Source: Chloroflexota bacterium
Lineage (GTDB): Bacteria; Chloroflexota; UBA11872; UBA12225; JAJDUF01
DNA: 64,000 nt
Assembly: GCA_022826725.1 (NCBI GenBank)
Contig: JAJDUF010000011.1
Span: forward strand, 124,001 to 188,000
Direction: 5' to 3'
In this document: positions 10,850 through 19,335 of the stretch, in pieces
Layout of the letters: each line of letters begins with the position of its first letter
Numbering within the stretch: position 1 is the first letter of the stretch
Program-made: the position numbers and the translations under genes
The notes under the pieces: generated by a model
Told to the model about the DNA's origin: nothing
What the model saw: the letters and a program-made list of their open reading frames with translations, nothing else
Databases searched by the model: none

Positions 10850-12406
10850 CTACATCCGCATCTCACCCGACACCAGCCTCGGCAGCAGCGTATCACGCAG
10901 CGCGGCGAGGGTGCTATTCTGTCGGCGACAGGCGAGCGTGCGGTTCAGGAGTTCGGAGGTGGCCATCTCGAACGCACGCAGAGTCGGTACTGGCGGAAAC
11001 ACTACCTCTAGGGAGAGCACAGCATCTGCACGTGCTCGTTGGTGACTCTTTGATGTGCCTGTGACAAGCGCCTCGATCTGCTGCCGGAAGAGCGGCGAGC
11101 GCGCCAGACAGTAGACATAGCTCCGTGTGAACGGCGGTCGAGGGCGAAGCACCAGAAACTCGGTCGAACACACGGCCCGCTCGTCAGCTTCTACATCCAC
11201 CAGCCATACGCGCTCAATGTTCGGGTTCAACTTGGAGAGGAGGACAACGCCGGGGGGCACACGTGACTTGATACTCTTGATGCTTGCGCCTTGCTCTTGT
11301 TTGGGTGTCTGTCCATCATCGAAGGCGGGGATGCTGAAGTGGTTGAACATGGCGTTTGGCGATGCCAGCGGGTTCTCTTGGTCACGAAGTTGGGTGACGA
11401 TATCACTAAAGGGTCTCACCTCCCACCCCGAAGGTATCTCCCCCAACTCCGATTCTACCAGCCGCTCTGGGAACAGCGCCCACAGCTCCGGCGGCAGGTA
11501 CGGCGGGTGACCGGCCAGCTTGGCGCGAGTGGGGCCGAAGTCCACGAACCAGTCCTGGAAGAGGGCGCGGGCCATGGCCTCCAGCGTCTCGTTCATCCGG
11601 CGGTTCAGCTCGATCTTGTCGTCGAGCGTGCCGAGGACGTAGGCGGCGGTCCGCTGTGCGTTCTTACTCAGGCCGGGGTAAGGAATCTCTGCGAGTTGAC
11701 GCGCAGAAACGTTCGGAAAGGTCGAGCCAGTCGCTTGGACCAACAACTCTGGAAGTTCAACCTCGATTATCCCCCGCACAAATGGCTGGAGTTCGGGCTC
11801 ATTCCGGTGACGAATCGCTGCAACACCGCGGCCGATCGCATACTCCTGATCCGCCCAGTTCATGCGGCCAGTGGTTGAGCCTCTAACACAGAAGAGTAGA
11901 TCACCCGGCTGTGCGAACTTGCGGGCGTCAGTAGTGTACTGGACTGGAATCGGATGGTGAGCGCCGAATTCGGTCGGTCCGTTCAGAAGAGCGAATCCAT
12001 GATGCGGTGACACTGTGTCGCCTGATGGGGACTGACCCATGACAATATCGGCAACTTCCCCCAAGGTTGTAGCCTCCCACCCACTCGCCGCTGCCGATTG
12101 CTTGTCCGTGCCTTGCTGCAACACCACGTAGTCGCGCTCTATCACCGCCCGGAAGCGCGCAGAAATCGTGTGCCAGTCAAGCACGTCCACCCGCATGGGC
12201 AACTCCGATTCCTCGAAGGCTTCTTTCAGCCGAGCGAGCCTTCGCCGCTCCAGTGGCCCTTCGCCGACAACGGCCAGGTCCAGGTCGGAGTAGTCCTTCG
12301 CGGTCCAGGTCGCACGGGAACCGAAGGCGCGTATTTCACACACCGGCACGTGCTCTGCCAGGATGCGCCGGACCGTTTCGAGGTGATGCGGGTTGAGGTC
12401 AATCAT
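10850..12406 (-). CDS. hsdS: MNT nucleotidyltransferase antitoxin fused to type I specificity subunit HsdS
   Basis: A 518-residue fusion. Residues 1-100 are a minimal nucleotidyltransferase: RAFGSRATWTAKDYSDLDL carries the GSx10DxD motif (G29, S30, D41, D43), with a third acidic residue in RVDVLD (D74). From about residue 108 (GWEATTLGEVADIVMGQSP) it is HsdS, with two target-recognition domains. They are separated by a conserved helix region (LDDKIELNRRMNETLEAMA, then QDWFVDFGP), and the second helix ends LRDTLLPRLVSGEMRM. MNT proteins normally stand alone and AMPylate a HEPN toxin; HsdS selects the DNA target for HsdM and HsdR. The start ATG overlaps the end of the HEPN gene by 8 bases. No stop separates the domains, so the fusion is real in this sequence unless a frameshift error joined them. 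Confidence 0.9.
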   Translation of the reverse strand: MIDLNPHHLETVRRILAEHVPVCEIRAFGSRATWTAKDYSDLDLAVVGEGPLERRRLARLKEAFEESELPMRVDVLDWHTISARFRAVIERDYVVLQQGTDKQSAAASGWEATTLGEVADIVMGQSPSGDTVSPHHGFALLNGPTEFGAHHPIPVQYTTDARKFAQPGDLLFCVRGSTTGRMNWADQEYAIGRGVAAIRHRNEPELQPFVRGIIEVELPELLVQATGSTFPNVSARQLAEIPYPGLSKNAQRTAAYVLGTLDDKIELNRRMNETLEAMARALFQDWFVDFGPTRAKLAGHPPYLPPELWALFPERLVESELGEIPSGWEVRPFSDIVTQLRDQENPLASPNAMFNHFSIPAFDDGQTPKQEQGASIKSIKSRVPPGVVLLSKLNPNIERVWLVDVEADERAVCSTEFLVLRPRPPFTRSYVYCLARSPLFRQQIEALVTGTSKSHQRARADAVLSLEVVFPPVPTLRAFEMATSELLNRTLACRRQNSTLAALRDTLLPRLVSGEMRM

Positions 12407-12821
12407 TGCGCGCTTCCAACGCCGCCAGCAGCAGCCGCGCGTCGTGTACGAACTCCCTGGTGGCGCTATAGACCAGCGCGGCCTTCGCCTCGTCGTAGAT
12501 GTGGGCGGTGACGTTCCTGGCTTCGTGGTGCTGCATCCAGAGGTCCACGTCGGGAATGAGGCGATTCTCGGCCGCGAGGCGAAATAGCTGCCGCCGCGTA
12601 ACGCCATCCGCGACATCGGGGCCGACGTAGGTCCTCAGCCAGCGTGCTATCAGCTTCCAGGAAAGCTCGTAGGTGACCTCGAAGTTCTGTATGACGCCGG
12701 AGCGAATACCATTCCGCTCGACCTCAGTCAACTCTCCCATACGCGCGTCATTTTCGCTGACCGCAAGGAGGTCTGCGAGCGCTGTAATCGCGTTTCTCAG
12801 GTGGTCCAACTCCAGTGGCAT
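12399..12821 (-). CDS. HEPN-domain toxin, HI0074 family (HEPN/MNT toxin-antitoxin)
   Basis: A 140-residue all-helical protein of the nucleotidyltransferase substrate-binding (HI0074) family. It has the HEPN RNase motif Rx4HxY at R102, H107 and Y109 (ARNVTAHIY). In HEPN/MNT pairs the MNT enzyme adds AMP to that tyrosine and silences the RNase. Here the MNT partner is the N-terminal domain of the next gene, fused to HsdS. The position between hsdM and hsdS ties the toxin to restriction-modification, perhaps guarding the locus against loss; that role is inference. The gene begins 70 bases after hsdM. Confidence 0.9.
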   Translation of the reverse strand: MPLELDHLRNAITALADLLAVSENDARMGELTEVERNGIRSGVIQNFEVTYELSWKLIARWLRTYVGPDVADGVTRRQLFRLAAENRLIPDVDLWMQHHEARNVTAHIYDEAKAALVYSATREFVHDARLLLAALEARND

Positions 12822-12891
12822 GTTCTTCCTCGCTACCCGCGGACGTTCTCCGCAATCACCGGGACCATGGCGAATGCTCCTCTCCCGTCAG

Positions 12892-14466
12892 CTAACGATA
12901 GCCTAAGCGGGCCAGATTGGTCGCAATCGCCGCGTCCAGCCGCTGCGCCTCGGCTTGCTGCTCGTGCCACTCTGCCGTAAGCCGTTCCATCTTCGCCGCG
13001 AACGGCTCTCCGTCCTCCTCCGGCGCCGCGGCGCCGACATACCGGCCGGGGGTGAGCACGTGGCCGTGCTTGCGGACCTCCTCCAGGTCCGCACTCTTGC
13101 AGAAGCCGGGCACGTCAGCGTAATCGTCCCCACTGCGCCAGGCGTGGTAGGTGTCGGCGATACGGGCGATGTCCTCGTTCGTCAGCTCGCGGTGGGTGCG
13201 GTCTACCATGCGGCCCAGTTGGCGGGCATCAATGAAGAGCACCGCACCGCGCCGGTCGCGGAACTGCCCGTTGCGGCGGTTGCGGGCCAGGAACCAGAGG
13301 CAGGCCGGTATCTGGGTGGAGTAGAAGAGTTGCCCGGGCAGCGCCACCATGCAGTCCACCAAGTCGGCCTCGATCAGGTTCTTGCGGATCTCACCCTCGC
13401 CCGACTGGTTCGAGGACATGGAGCCGTTGGCCAGCACGAAGCCGGCGGTGCCGGTGGGCGCCAGGTGGTGGATCATATGCTGCACCCAGGCAAAGTTGGC
13501 GTTGCCTACCGGCGGGATGCCGTACCGCCAGCGCTGGTCCTCGCGCAGCCGCTCGCCGTCCCAGTCGGAGTCGTTGAAGTGCGGATTGGCCAGGATGTAG
13601 TCGGCCTTCAGGTCGGGGTGCCGGTCGTCATGGAAGCTGTCGCTGTGGGCGATCTGGCCCTCAATGCCTCGGATGGCCAGATTCATTTGCGCGAGCCGCC
13701 AGGTGGTGTAGTTGGACTCCTGGCCATAGATGGAGATGTCTGCCCGTGCCCGGCCGCCGTTCCCGTTGCCGCTGGCATGGGCGCAAATGAAATCCACCGA
13801 CTGCACGAACATGCCCGCAGAACCGCAGCAGGGATCGTAGACCCGGCCGCGGTACGGCTCCAGCATTTTGACCAGCAGTTGCACGACGCTGTGGGGGGTA
13901 TAGAACTCGCCGCCCTTCTTACCCTCGGCGCTGGCGAACTGGGACAGAAAGTACTCGTACACGCGACCGAGCACGTCGTTGGCGCGAGCGGCTGCATCGC
14001 CGACTCGAATGTTGCTGATGACATCAATCAACTGCCCGAGCCGCAGTTTGTCGAGGTTTGGACGAGCGTAATCCTTCGGGAGCACATCCTTGAGCGCGGA
14101 GTTGTCGCGCTCGATACCGGCCATGGCGTCGTCCACCAACTGGCCGATAGTAGGCTGCCGGGCCTGCGCTTTGAGATGTGACCAGCGTGCTTCCGGCGGT
14201 ACCCAGAAGATGCCTTGGGCGCGATACTCGTCCGGGTCCTCGGGGTCGGCGCCTTGGTCCCGCTCGGCTTCCAGCTGAGTGTGGGCCTCCTCGAAGGCAT
14301 CAGAGATGTACTTGAGGAAGAGCAGGCCCAAGACGACGTGCTTGTATTCGGCGGCGTCCATGCTGCCGCGCAGGGCGTCGGCCATCCGCCACAATTCGGC
14401 CTCGTAGCCAGTGGTGGCGCTGTTACCGGACTTGGTCTCCGGCTGACGCCGCCGCACCGCGGTCAT
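12892..14466 (-). CDS. hsdM: Type I DNA methyltransferase subunit HsdM
   Basis: HsdM with HsdS forms the N6-adenine methyltransferase that protects host sites. This 524-residue protein has the HsdM N-terminal helical domain ([19 protein letters not shown]), the SAM motif [11 protein letters not shown] and the catalytic motif IV as NPHF (more often NPPF or NPPY). The C-terminus is helical ([15 protein letters not shown]). Start at 14466 is set by a GGGAGGGGAG ribosome-binding site; an upstream in-frame start has none. It is the first gene of the RM operon (hsdM, HEPN, MNT-HsdS, cargo, hsdR). Its intact motifs suggest the methylase works. Confidence 0.95.
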   Translation of the reverse strand: MTAVRRRQPETKSGNSATTGYEAELWRMADALRGSMDAAEYKHVVLGLLFLKYISDAFEEAHTQLEAERDQGADPEDPDEYRAQGIFWVPPEARWSHLKAQARQPTIGQLVDDAMAGIERDNSALKDVLPKDYARPNLDKLRLGQLIDVISNIRVGDAAARANDVLGRVYEYFLSQFASAEGKKGGEFYTPHSVVQLLVKMLEPYRGRVYDPCCGSAGMFVQSVDFICAHASGNGNGGRARADISIYGQESNYTTWRLAQMNLAIRGIEGQIAHSDSFHDDRHPDLKADYILANPHFNDSDWDGERLREDQRWRYGIPPVGNANFAWVQHMIHHLAPTGTAGFVLANGSMSSNQSGEGEIRKNLIEADLVDCMVALPGQLFYSTQIPACLWFLARNRRNGQFRDRRGAVLFIDARQLGRMVDRTHRELTNEDIARIADTYHAWRSGDDYADVPGFCKSADLEEVRKHGHVLTPGRYVGAAAPEEDGEPFAAKMERLTAEWHEQQAEAQRLDAAIATNLARLGYR

Positions 14467-14648
14467 GGTGCTCCCCTCCCACGCTTGGTCACAGCCATTT
14501 CTGGCTGCCTCCGCACAGCCCTGCCCCATATGGTCACGGGCGCTACCCAAGCATATGCGCCGAGAAACCTTCGGTCAATGCCAATCAGGCGAAGGCCACA
14601 ATCGCTACACATGAGCAGTTCTTCGGGCAACGCCCCAACCTTGGTGAG
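14467..14648. other. Divergent intergenic region upstream of hsdM
   Basis: About 180 bases carrying the hsdM leader on the minus strand; no gene is supported. It should contain the promoter of the RM operon, though I see no clear consensus. Confidence 0.4.
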
Positions 14649-14795
14649 CCAGTCGCAGGCGGCCACCGTGCGTGGGACGCCCCCTCCTGGGCCAACCTCC
14701 TCACCGACACCATCCGCTACGCGGGCGATACAGTTGTCGTGTGGTGGTTGAGCAACCGCGCGGCCGCCCGTCCGTTACCGTATTTAGGATAGTAA
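14649..14795 (+). pseudogene. Relic of the C-terminal end of the 510-aa unknown family
   Basis: Translated with one frame change, this segment gives SQSQAAT followed by WANLLTDTIRYAGDTV and LSNRAAARP. The intact protein at 20713-22245 has RSQAAT, LADLLADTIRYAGDTP and LTNRVAAHP in the same order. About 13 bases are missing between the two blocks. The relic lies on the plus strand while the intact gene is on the minus strand, so their 3' ends face each other across the SPARSA/tRNA/DUF262 block. Confidence 0.75.
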
Positions 14796-14971
14796 TAACT
14801 ACCTGTTGGCTACTCTAATCCCAACTCTAGGGGCTTGCCGGCTGGAGTTGAATTGCGGGTGTGAGTTTAGTGGCGCTAGCCGCCATGTCGTGGGGACCGA
14901 TTGGCGCAAGTTCTGGACTCCTCCCCACGACATTGAGCAGCCACGGGGAATACTGAAGGTGGACTATCGAA

Positions 14972-16714
14972 TTGATTGCTACGTCCGATTTACCGTACAT
15001 TGACGCTGACGACTTCGGGCGACGTTTCGCCTTGCGAGCCCGGAATCTGATGTGGCTCCTTGGTGCAGGAGCGTCTGCTGCCGCCGGTGTGCCTACTGCC
15101 ATGGACATGGTGTGGGATTTCAAGCAGCAGCTATTCGCCAGTCAGAGGCGAGTGTCACTCCAGACGATCTCGGACCTATCCAGTCCCGTCGTTCGCGATC
15201 GGCTACAAGCGCATATTGACTCATTAGGTCAATTGCCCTCAGTTGGCTCTGCTGCCGAATATGCAGCGCTTTTTGAGGCAGCGTATCCTTCTGAAGTAGA
15301 CAGAAGATCTTACTTGGACGCAAAGGTATCGGGCGCGAAACCGTCCTATGGGCACTTGGCACTCGCAACTCTCATGCATGCAGATCGCACACGACTCGTA
15401 TGGACGACTAACTTTGACGCGCTTATCGCCGACGCTTGCGCTAGAGTCTACGACACGACAGGTGCGTTGACTACCGCTACTCTTGATGCACCCGCCATGG
15501 CCACGCAGGCCATTAGCAGCGAACGGTGGCCGGTGGAAGTGAAATTACATGGAGACTTCCGTTCACGGCGTCTCAAGAATACTCCCGATGAACTACGTCA
15601 ACAAGAAGCACAACTGAGACATTTGCTTGTCGAATCGTGCAAACGGTTTGGTCTGATCGTAGTTGGTTATAGTGGGCGTGATGACTCTGTAATGGACGCC
15701 CTTGAAGATGCACTGGTATCGTCCAACACCTTTCCCGACGGCTTGTTCTGGTTACATCGTGGCGATCATCCGCCTTTACCGCGGGTCGCTAATCTGTTGA
15801 CTAAGGCCCAAGCCGCACAGATAGAAGTCGGATTAGTTCCCGTAGAGAACTTCGACGAGACACTTCGTGATCTGGTGCGACTCATCAGCGACTTGGATAC
15901 ATCTACACTGAATTCCCTTGCAATGGAGCGCCAACATTGGAGCAGCGCGCCACGGCTAAGTGGCAGGCGTGGGTGGCCAGTTGTCCGGCTGAACGCGCTT
16001 CCATTGGATCATGTGCCAAGTGTGTGCAGACGTGTGGTCTGTGAGATTGGTGGCACATCAGAAGTACGAGAGGCAGTTGTGAAGGCGAGGGCCAATGCAA
16101 TCGCTGTTCGCTCGAGCCGTGGTGTGCTGGCTTTTGGATCGGATCCCGAGATTCGTGCTGCCCTTGAACCCTATAATATTGTAGATTTCGATATCTACAC
16201 CCTTGATCCGAGCCGGCAGCGATACGACTCAACGGAGCGTGGCTTACTGCGGGAGGCTTTGACCCAGGCGATTGTGCGGCAGCACAGTCTGAGCGCGACC
16301 CGGCGCCGCAGTTTAGATCTGCTAGCACCGGTTGATCCGACAGAACATGCATGGTCGCAGTTAAAGAAGATAGTGGGACCACTTACCGGAATGGTTCCGG
16401 GCCATCGAGAGTTAAAGTGGCGCGAGGGAATAGGCATTCGCCTCGATTGGGCTGATGACCGACTATGGCTGTTGATCGAACCGCGAACCGTGTTTGACGG
16501 CATCAACGCTGACAACAGGTTCGCCGCAGCGGACTTTGCCCGCAAGCGAACGGTCAGACGTTACAATAGGCAACTCAACGACCTTCTCGAATTCTGGTCC
16601 ATTCGACTGGCCTCCGGCGAAAGTGACATTCGTGCTCTGGCGATTGGTGACGGTCTTGATGCTGTCTTCCGCATATCCAATAGAGCGTGTTTCTCGCGGA
16701 GAGTTGGAGCATGA
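14972..16714 (+). CDS. SIR2-APAZ protein of a SPARSA-type short Argonaute system
   Basis: The 580-residue protein starts at a TTG preceded by GAAGGTGG. The SIR2 NADase domain shows LLGAGASAAAGVPTA (residues 29-43), TTNFD (145-149), KLHGD with H193, and GYSGRDDSV near residue 230. The rest, from about residue 300, fits an APAZ region that replaces the N/PAZ part of Argonaute. In characterised SPARSA systems the complex binds a guide, senses invading plasmid or phage DNA, and the SIR2 domain degrades NAD+, killing the cell. The stop overlaps the Argonaute start by ATGA. The G+C content is visibly lower than in the flanking genes. Confidence 0.92.
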   Translation: MIATSDLPYIDADDFGRRFALRARNLMWLLGAGASAAAGVPTAMDMVWDFKQQLFASQRRVSLQTISDLSSPVVRDRLQAHIDSLGQLPSVGSAAEYAALFEAAYPSEVDRRSYLDAKVSGAKPSYGHLALATLMHADRTRLVWTTNFDALIADACARVYDTTGALTTATLDAPAMATQAISSERWPVEVKLHGDFRSRRLKNTPDELRQQEAQLRHLLVESCKRFGLIVVGYSGRDDSVMDALEDALVSSNTFPDGLFWLHRGDHPPLPRVANLLTKAQAAQIEVGLVPVENFDETLRDLVRLISDLDTSTLNSLAMERQHWSSAPRLSGRRGWPVVRLNALPLDHVPSVCRRVVCEIGGTSEVREAVVKARANAIAVRSSRGVLAFGSDPEIRAALEPYNIVDFDIYTLDPSRQRYDSTERGLLREALTQAIVRQHSLSATRRRSLDLLAPVDPTEHAWSQLKKIVGPLTGMVPGHRELKWREGIGIRLDWADDRLWLLIEPRTVFDGINADNRFAAADFARKRTVRRYNRQLNDLLEFWSIRLASGESDIRALAIGDGLDAVFRISNRACFSRRVGA

Positions 16715-18144
16715 GCAGCGAGATTGCCCCGCATATCTGGCTACCTGAGCCAAAGTTGGCATTCCATCATGACCGCTTGTCAGATCACGCGATCCATCCG
16801 CTACGAGGACTTCTGAAGTTTGGCCCTTACTCGGCCGGCTTGGTGCCAGACCCAATCAGAATAGCCACGATTGTCCCCTTCGGAGATGGTGAATGTCTTT
16901 ACAGGTTTATGAGAAAAATAAACTCGCAATTCTCTCCAAAGGAACGCAAGGACTATCTGCCTGAATGGCCTGGATTCCAACGTGTCTTTGGCCTTCATAT
17001 GAGGGCAGCACAACATAAGTGCCACATCGAACTACACCAAGAACTTGAAGGAGAATTCACTAGATCACCGAGACCTCACATCGTACTAGCTGAACGTCTA
17101 GTAAGAGCTATTCAACTGCTGCAGGCGCACCGGTCCGAATTCGATGTCATTTTCATCTACATACCTCAACGCTGGAGTACTGGATACGTTGGTAGCTCTG
17201 ACGAAGATTTCGATCTCCACGACCACTTGAAGGCTACGACAGCTGCCCTCGGACTGCCAATCCAGCTAGTTCGAGAAGACAGCGCCCTTACTTACCACTG
17301 CCAGGCCAGCGTCATGTGGCGCATCTGTCTGGCGTTATACGCTAAGGCAGGTGGTATTCCCTGGAAGTTGGCTGATACTGAAGCGGAAACGGCATACATC
17401 GGCATCTCTTACGCCATGCGTTCAACAGAACTAGGTATGCCGCAATTTATCACATGCTGTAGTCAAGTGTTCGATGCTGGTGGTTCCGGCCTAGAGTTCG
17501 TTGCCTACGATGCCCACGAGTTCAATGTCTACCGTGACAACCCATTCCTCTCACGGAATGAAATGTTCCGTGTAATGACTCGGTCAATAGATCTCTATCG
17601 CCGACGCCACGCTGGCAAGTCGCCCCGCCGTGTAGTGGTACATAAGACTACCGAGTTTAAGCGGGACGAGGTTGACGGCTGCATGGAGGCACTGCATCTG
17701 TGCGAGTCGGTTGACTTGATACAGGTCGTCGAAAACGTGGGATGGCGTGGTGTGCGTATCGACCGCAATCATCATGGAGCCAAGAGAGGTAAGCAAGGAA
17801 GCGCCGCCGCCTTCCCGGTCTCGCGGGGAACAGCGATAGGCCTTTCACCGCGAGAGGCACTAGTATGGACCCACGGGGACGTGAAGGGCGTAAGCACACG
17901 GGGTTCTTTCTTCAAAGGTGCTCGGAGCACACCCAGCCCGCTTCGGTTGGTGCGCCACGCCGGCCACGGCCCATGGGACGAGACTGTCCGCTCTATCCTG
18001 GGGCTCACGAAGATGAACTGGAACAACGACTCACTATACGACACGTTGCCCGTCACCATGGCCTATGCAAAGGTGCTAGCCCGTGTAATCAAGCGCATGC
18101 CGACCCTGAGACGCACGCCCTATCAGTTCCGGTTCTTCATGTAG
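16711..18144 (+). CDS. Short prokaryotic Argonaute (MID-PIWI)
   Basis: A 477-residue protein beginning MSSEIAPHIWLPEPKLAF, about the size of short pAgos with only MID and PIWI lobes. Typical elements are DVIFIYIPQRW in the MID lobe, RVVVHKTTEFKRDEVDG near residue 305 and the final RTPYQFRFFM. Short pAgos of this class are guide-binding but lack nuclease activity; I did not find a complete DEDx tetrad by eye. The ATG at 16711 overlaps the SIR2-APAZ stop, giving translational coupling and expected 1:1 assembly. The pair lies about 400 bases from a tRNA gene and is low in G+C, consistent with horizontal transfer. Confidence 0.92.
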   Translation: MSSEIAPHIWLPEPKLAFHHDRLSDHAIHPLRGLLKFGPYSAGLVPDPIRIATIVPFGDGECLYRFMRKINSQFSPKERKDYLPEWPGFQRVFGLHMRAAQHKCHIELHQELEGEFTRSPRPHIVLAERLVRAIQLLQAHRSEFDVIFIYIPQRWSTGYVGSSDEDFDLHDHLKATTAALGLPIQLVREDSALTYHCQASVMWRICLALYAKAGGIPWKLADTEAETAYIGISYAMRSTELGMPQFITCCSQVFDAGGSGLEFVAYDAHEFNVYRDNPFLSRNEMFRVMTRSIDLYRRRHAGKSPRRVVVHKTTEFKRDEVDGCMEALHLCESVDLIQVVENVGWRGVRIDRNHHGAKRGKQGSAAAFPVSRGTAIGLSPREALVWTHGDVKGVSTRGSFFKGARSTPSPLRLVRHAGHGPWDETVRSILGLTKMNWNNDSLYDTLPVTMAYAKVLARVIKRMPTLRRTPYQFRFFM

Positions 18145-18547
18145 GGTGGCATGTTGTCGGGAAATCTGCCAGGAGCCCATCCTCTCAAGATACGGTAAGC
18201 GACTCGCAGCAACCGCAGTCCATGGCCGTGTGCATTGTCACTAAGAACGGCAGCAGCCTGCGTTTTGAGGACAGCCAGTTCGAGAGTGAGTAGCCTGGCC
18301 TGCCCAAGCGGTTCGAGAATGCGTGTGCCCTCTACGCCGCCGACCATGGATTCATTACCTTAACCCCGCAGCCGGCAAAGTCATCCGCATTCTGGATCGC
18401 AGTCCGCGTACATCGGGAGGGGCAATCGCTGTGATCTGGCAGTGGGCCTGACTGTATCGAAGGATTGCGATATTAGGGCATAGCCGGGCCGCGTTACAAC
18501 ACCAGAATGAACCTCAAGGTGAAGGTTCTGGATTTTGTCCAGTTAGG
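18145..18547. other. Gap between Argonaute and tRNA; possible decayed coding sequence
   Basis: About 400 bases. A plus-strand frame at 18222-18293 (CIVTKNGSSLRFEDSQFESE) and another at 18303-18360 (LPKRFENACALYAADHGF) look like fragments of genes, but I cannot assign them. No intact gene is supported. This is where a tRNA-targeted element boundary could be sought. Confidence 0.35.
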
Positions 18548-18620
18548 TGGACCTGGCCGGACTCGAACCGGCGACCCCCGCGATGCGAACGCGATGCTCT
18601 CCCAACTGAGCTACAGGCCC
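18548..18620 (-). tRNA. tRNA-Ala(CGC)
   Basis: A 73-base cloverleaf on the minus strand. The acceptor GGGCCTG pairs with CAGGTCC, including the G3:U70 wobble that identifies alanine tRNAs. The D-stem is GCTC/GAGC, the anticodon stem TCGCG/CGCGG with loop TTCGCAT (anticodon CGC), and the T arm carries GGTTCGAGTCC. The discriminator base is A; CCA is not encoded. The gene separates the SPARSA pair from the DUF262/HEPN pair. Confidence 0.95.
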
Positions 18621-18768
18621 GGAGCCGCGGTGTGGTGGCTCGCTAGAGTGCAAGAGTTAGTATACGGCACCCTAGCGGTCTGCAACAAGGATGCCGTGCA
18701 ATCCACTGCTCCAACTGGATTCCGCTATGACATTTACTTCTATTCCCGACGCCGCGCCTGAGACCCGA

Positions 18769-19332
18769 TCATCGTGTTGCTACACCGACCGACGCAGAAC
18801 CAACCTCCGACTGCACGTACTCGTCAAAGCAAGACTCGAGCGAATCGACAAACAGTCGAGCTTGCCTATAATGAGAGTAAATCTCCTCGCTCGTCTTTTC
18901 CAATGAAAACGTGCCAAAATCCTGATGCACTAGTCTGTTTCTGTCGTTGCCGAGTTCAAGAAATGCCCGTATAGCTTGCCTGTACTCTTCTTCTTCCCTA
19001 ACGCGCCTATCCATGTGTGACTTGAAACCCCGTCCGAAAAGACCAAAGAAGGAATTGGCATTATTCCCACTCCATCCGAAGTATGAGTGAAACTGCCTTT
19101 CGACAGCTTTGTTTCGAACAAATTCTGTAACCAGATCACTGCCAGAGTTCTTTTCCACGATCCTCATAACGCAGCTCCTGATTTCCTGTTCAAAGTGGCT
19201 GAATGCCGCAAGCAATAGATTCTTCCGGAAGGCATCTCCTGCAATTGAACGAAGAGATACCTCTGTCTCATCAAGGCTGTCCATGATATCCTTAAAGTCA
19301 CGGTATAATCCATCGACTATGGTCAGTTCCAT
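18769..19332 (-). CDS. HEPN-domain protein, MAE_28990-like
   Basis: A 187-residue helical protein. Its late segment DRNRLVHQDFGTF contains a HEPN Rx4H motif (R, four residues, H). The N-terminal part (ELTIVDGLYRDFKDIMDSL) is helical and the C-terminus charged. This resembles the MAE_28990/MAE_18760-type HEPN proteins that occur beside DUF262 genes and are thought to be RNases. The ATG lies 3 bases beyond the DUF262 stop, so the two form an operon. Low G+C sets the pair apart from the neighbourhood. The role as toxin or effector of a DUF262-based system is inference. Confidence 0.8.
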   Translation of the reverse strand: MELTIVDGLYRDFKDIMDSLDETEVSLRSIAGDAFRKNLLLAAFSHFEQEIRSCVMRIVEKNSGSDLVTEFVRNKAVERQFHSYFGWSGNNANSFFGLFGRGFKSHMDRRVREEEEYRQAIRAFLELGNDRNRLVHQDFGTFSLEKTSEEIYSHYRQARLFVDSLESCFDEYVQSEVGSASVGVATR

Positions 19333-19335
19333 TTC

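Noticed and set aside
12955..14181. 408-codon plus-strand frame opposite hsdM
   Set aside because: Antisense shadow of hsdM, with His/Val/Gly-rich composition typical of reversed coding strands.
18507..18761. Open frame of 84 codons reading GGPGRTRTGDPRDANAM
   Set aside because: It is the antisense translation of the tRNA-Ala gene, a well-known spurious protein.
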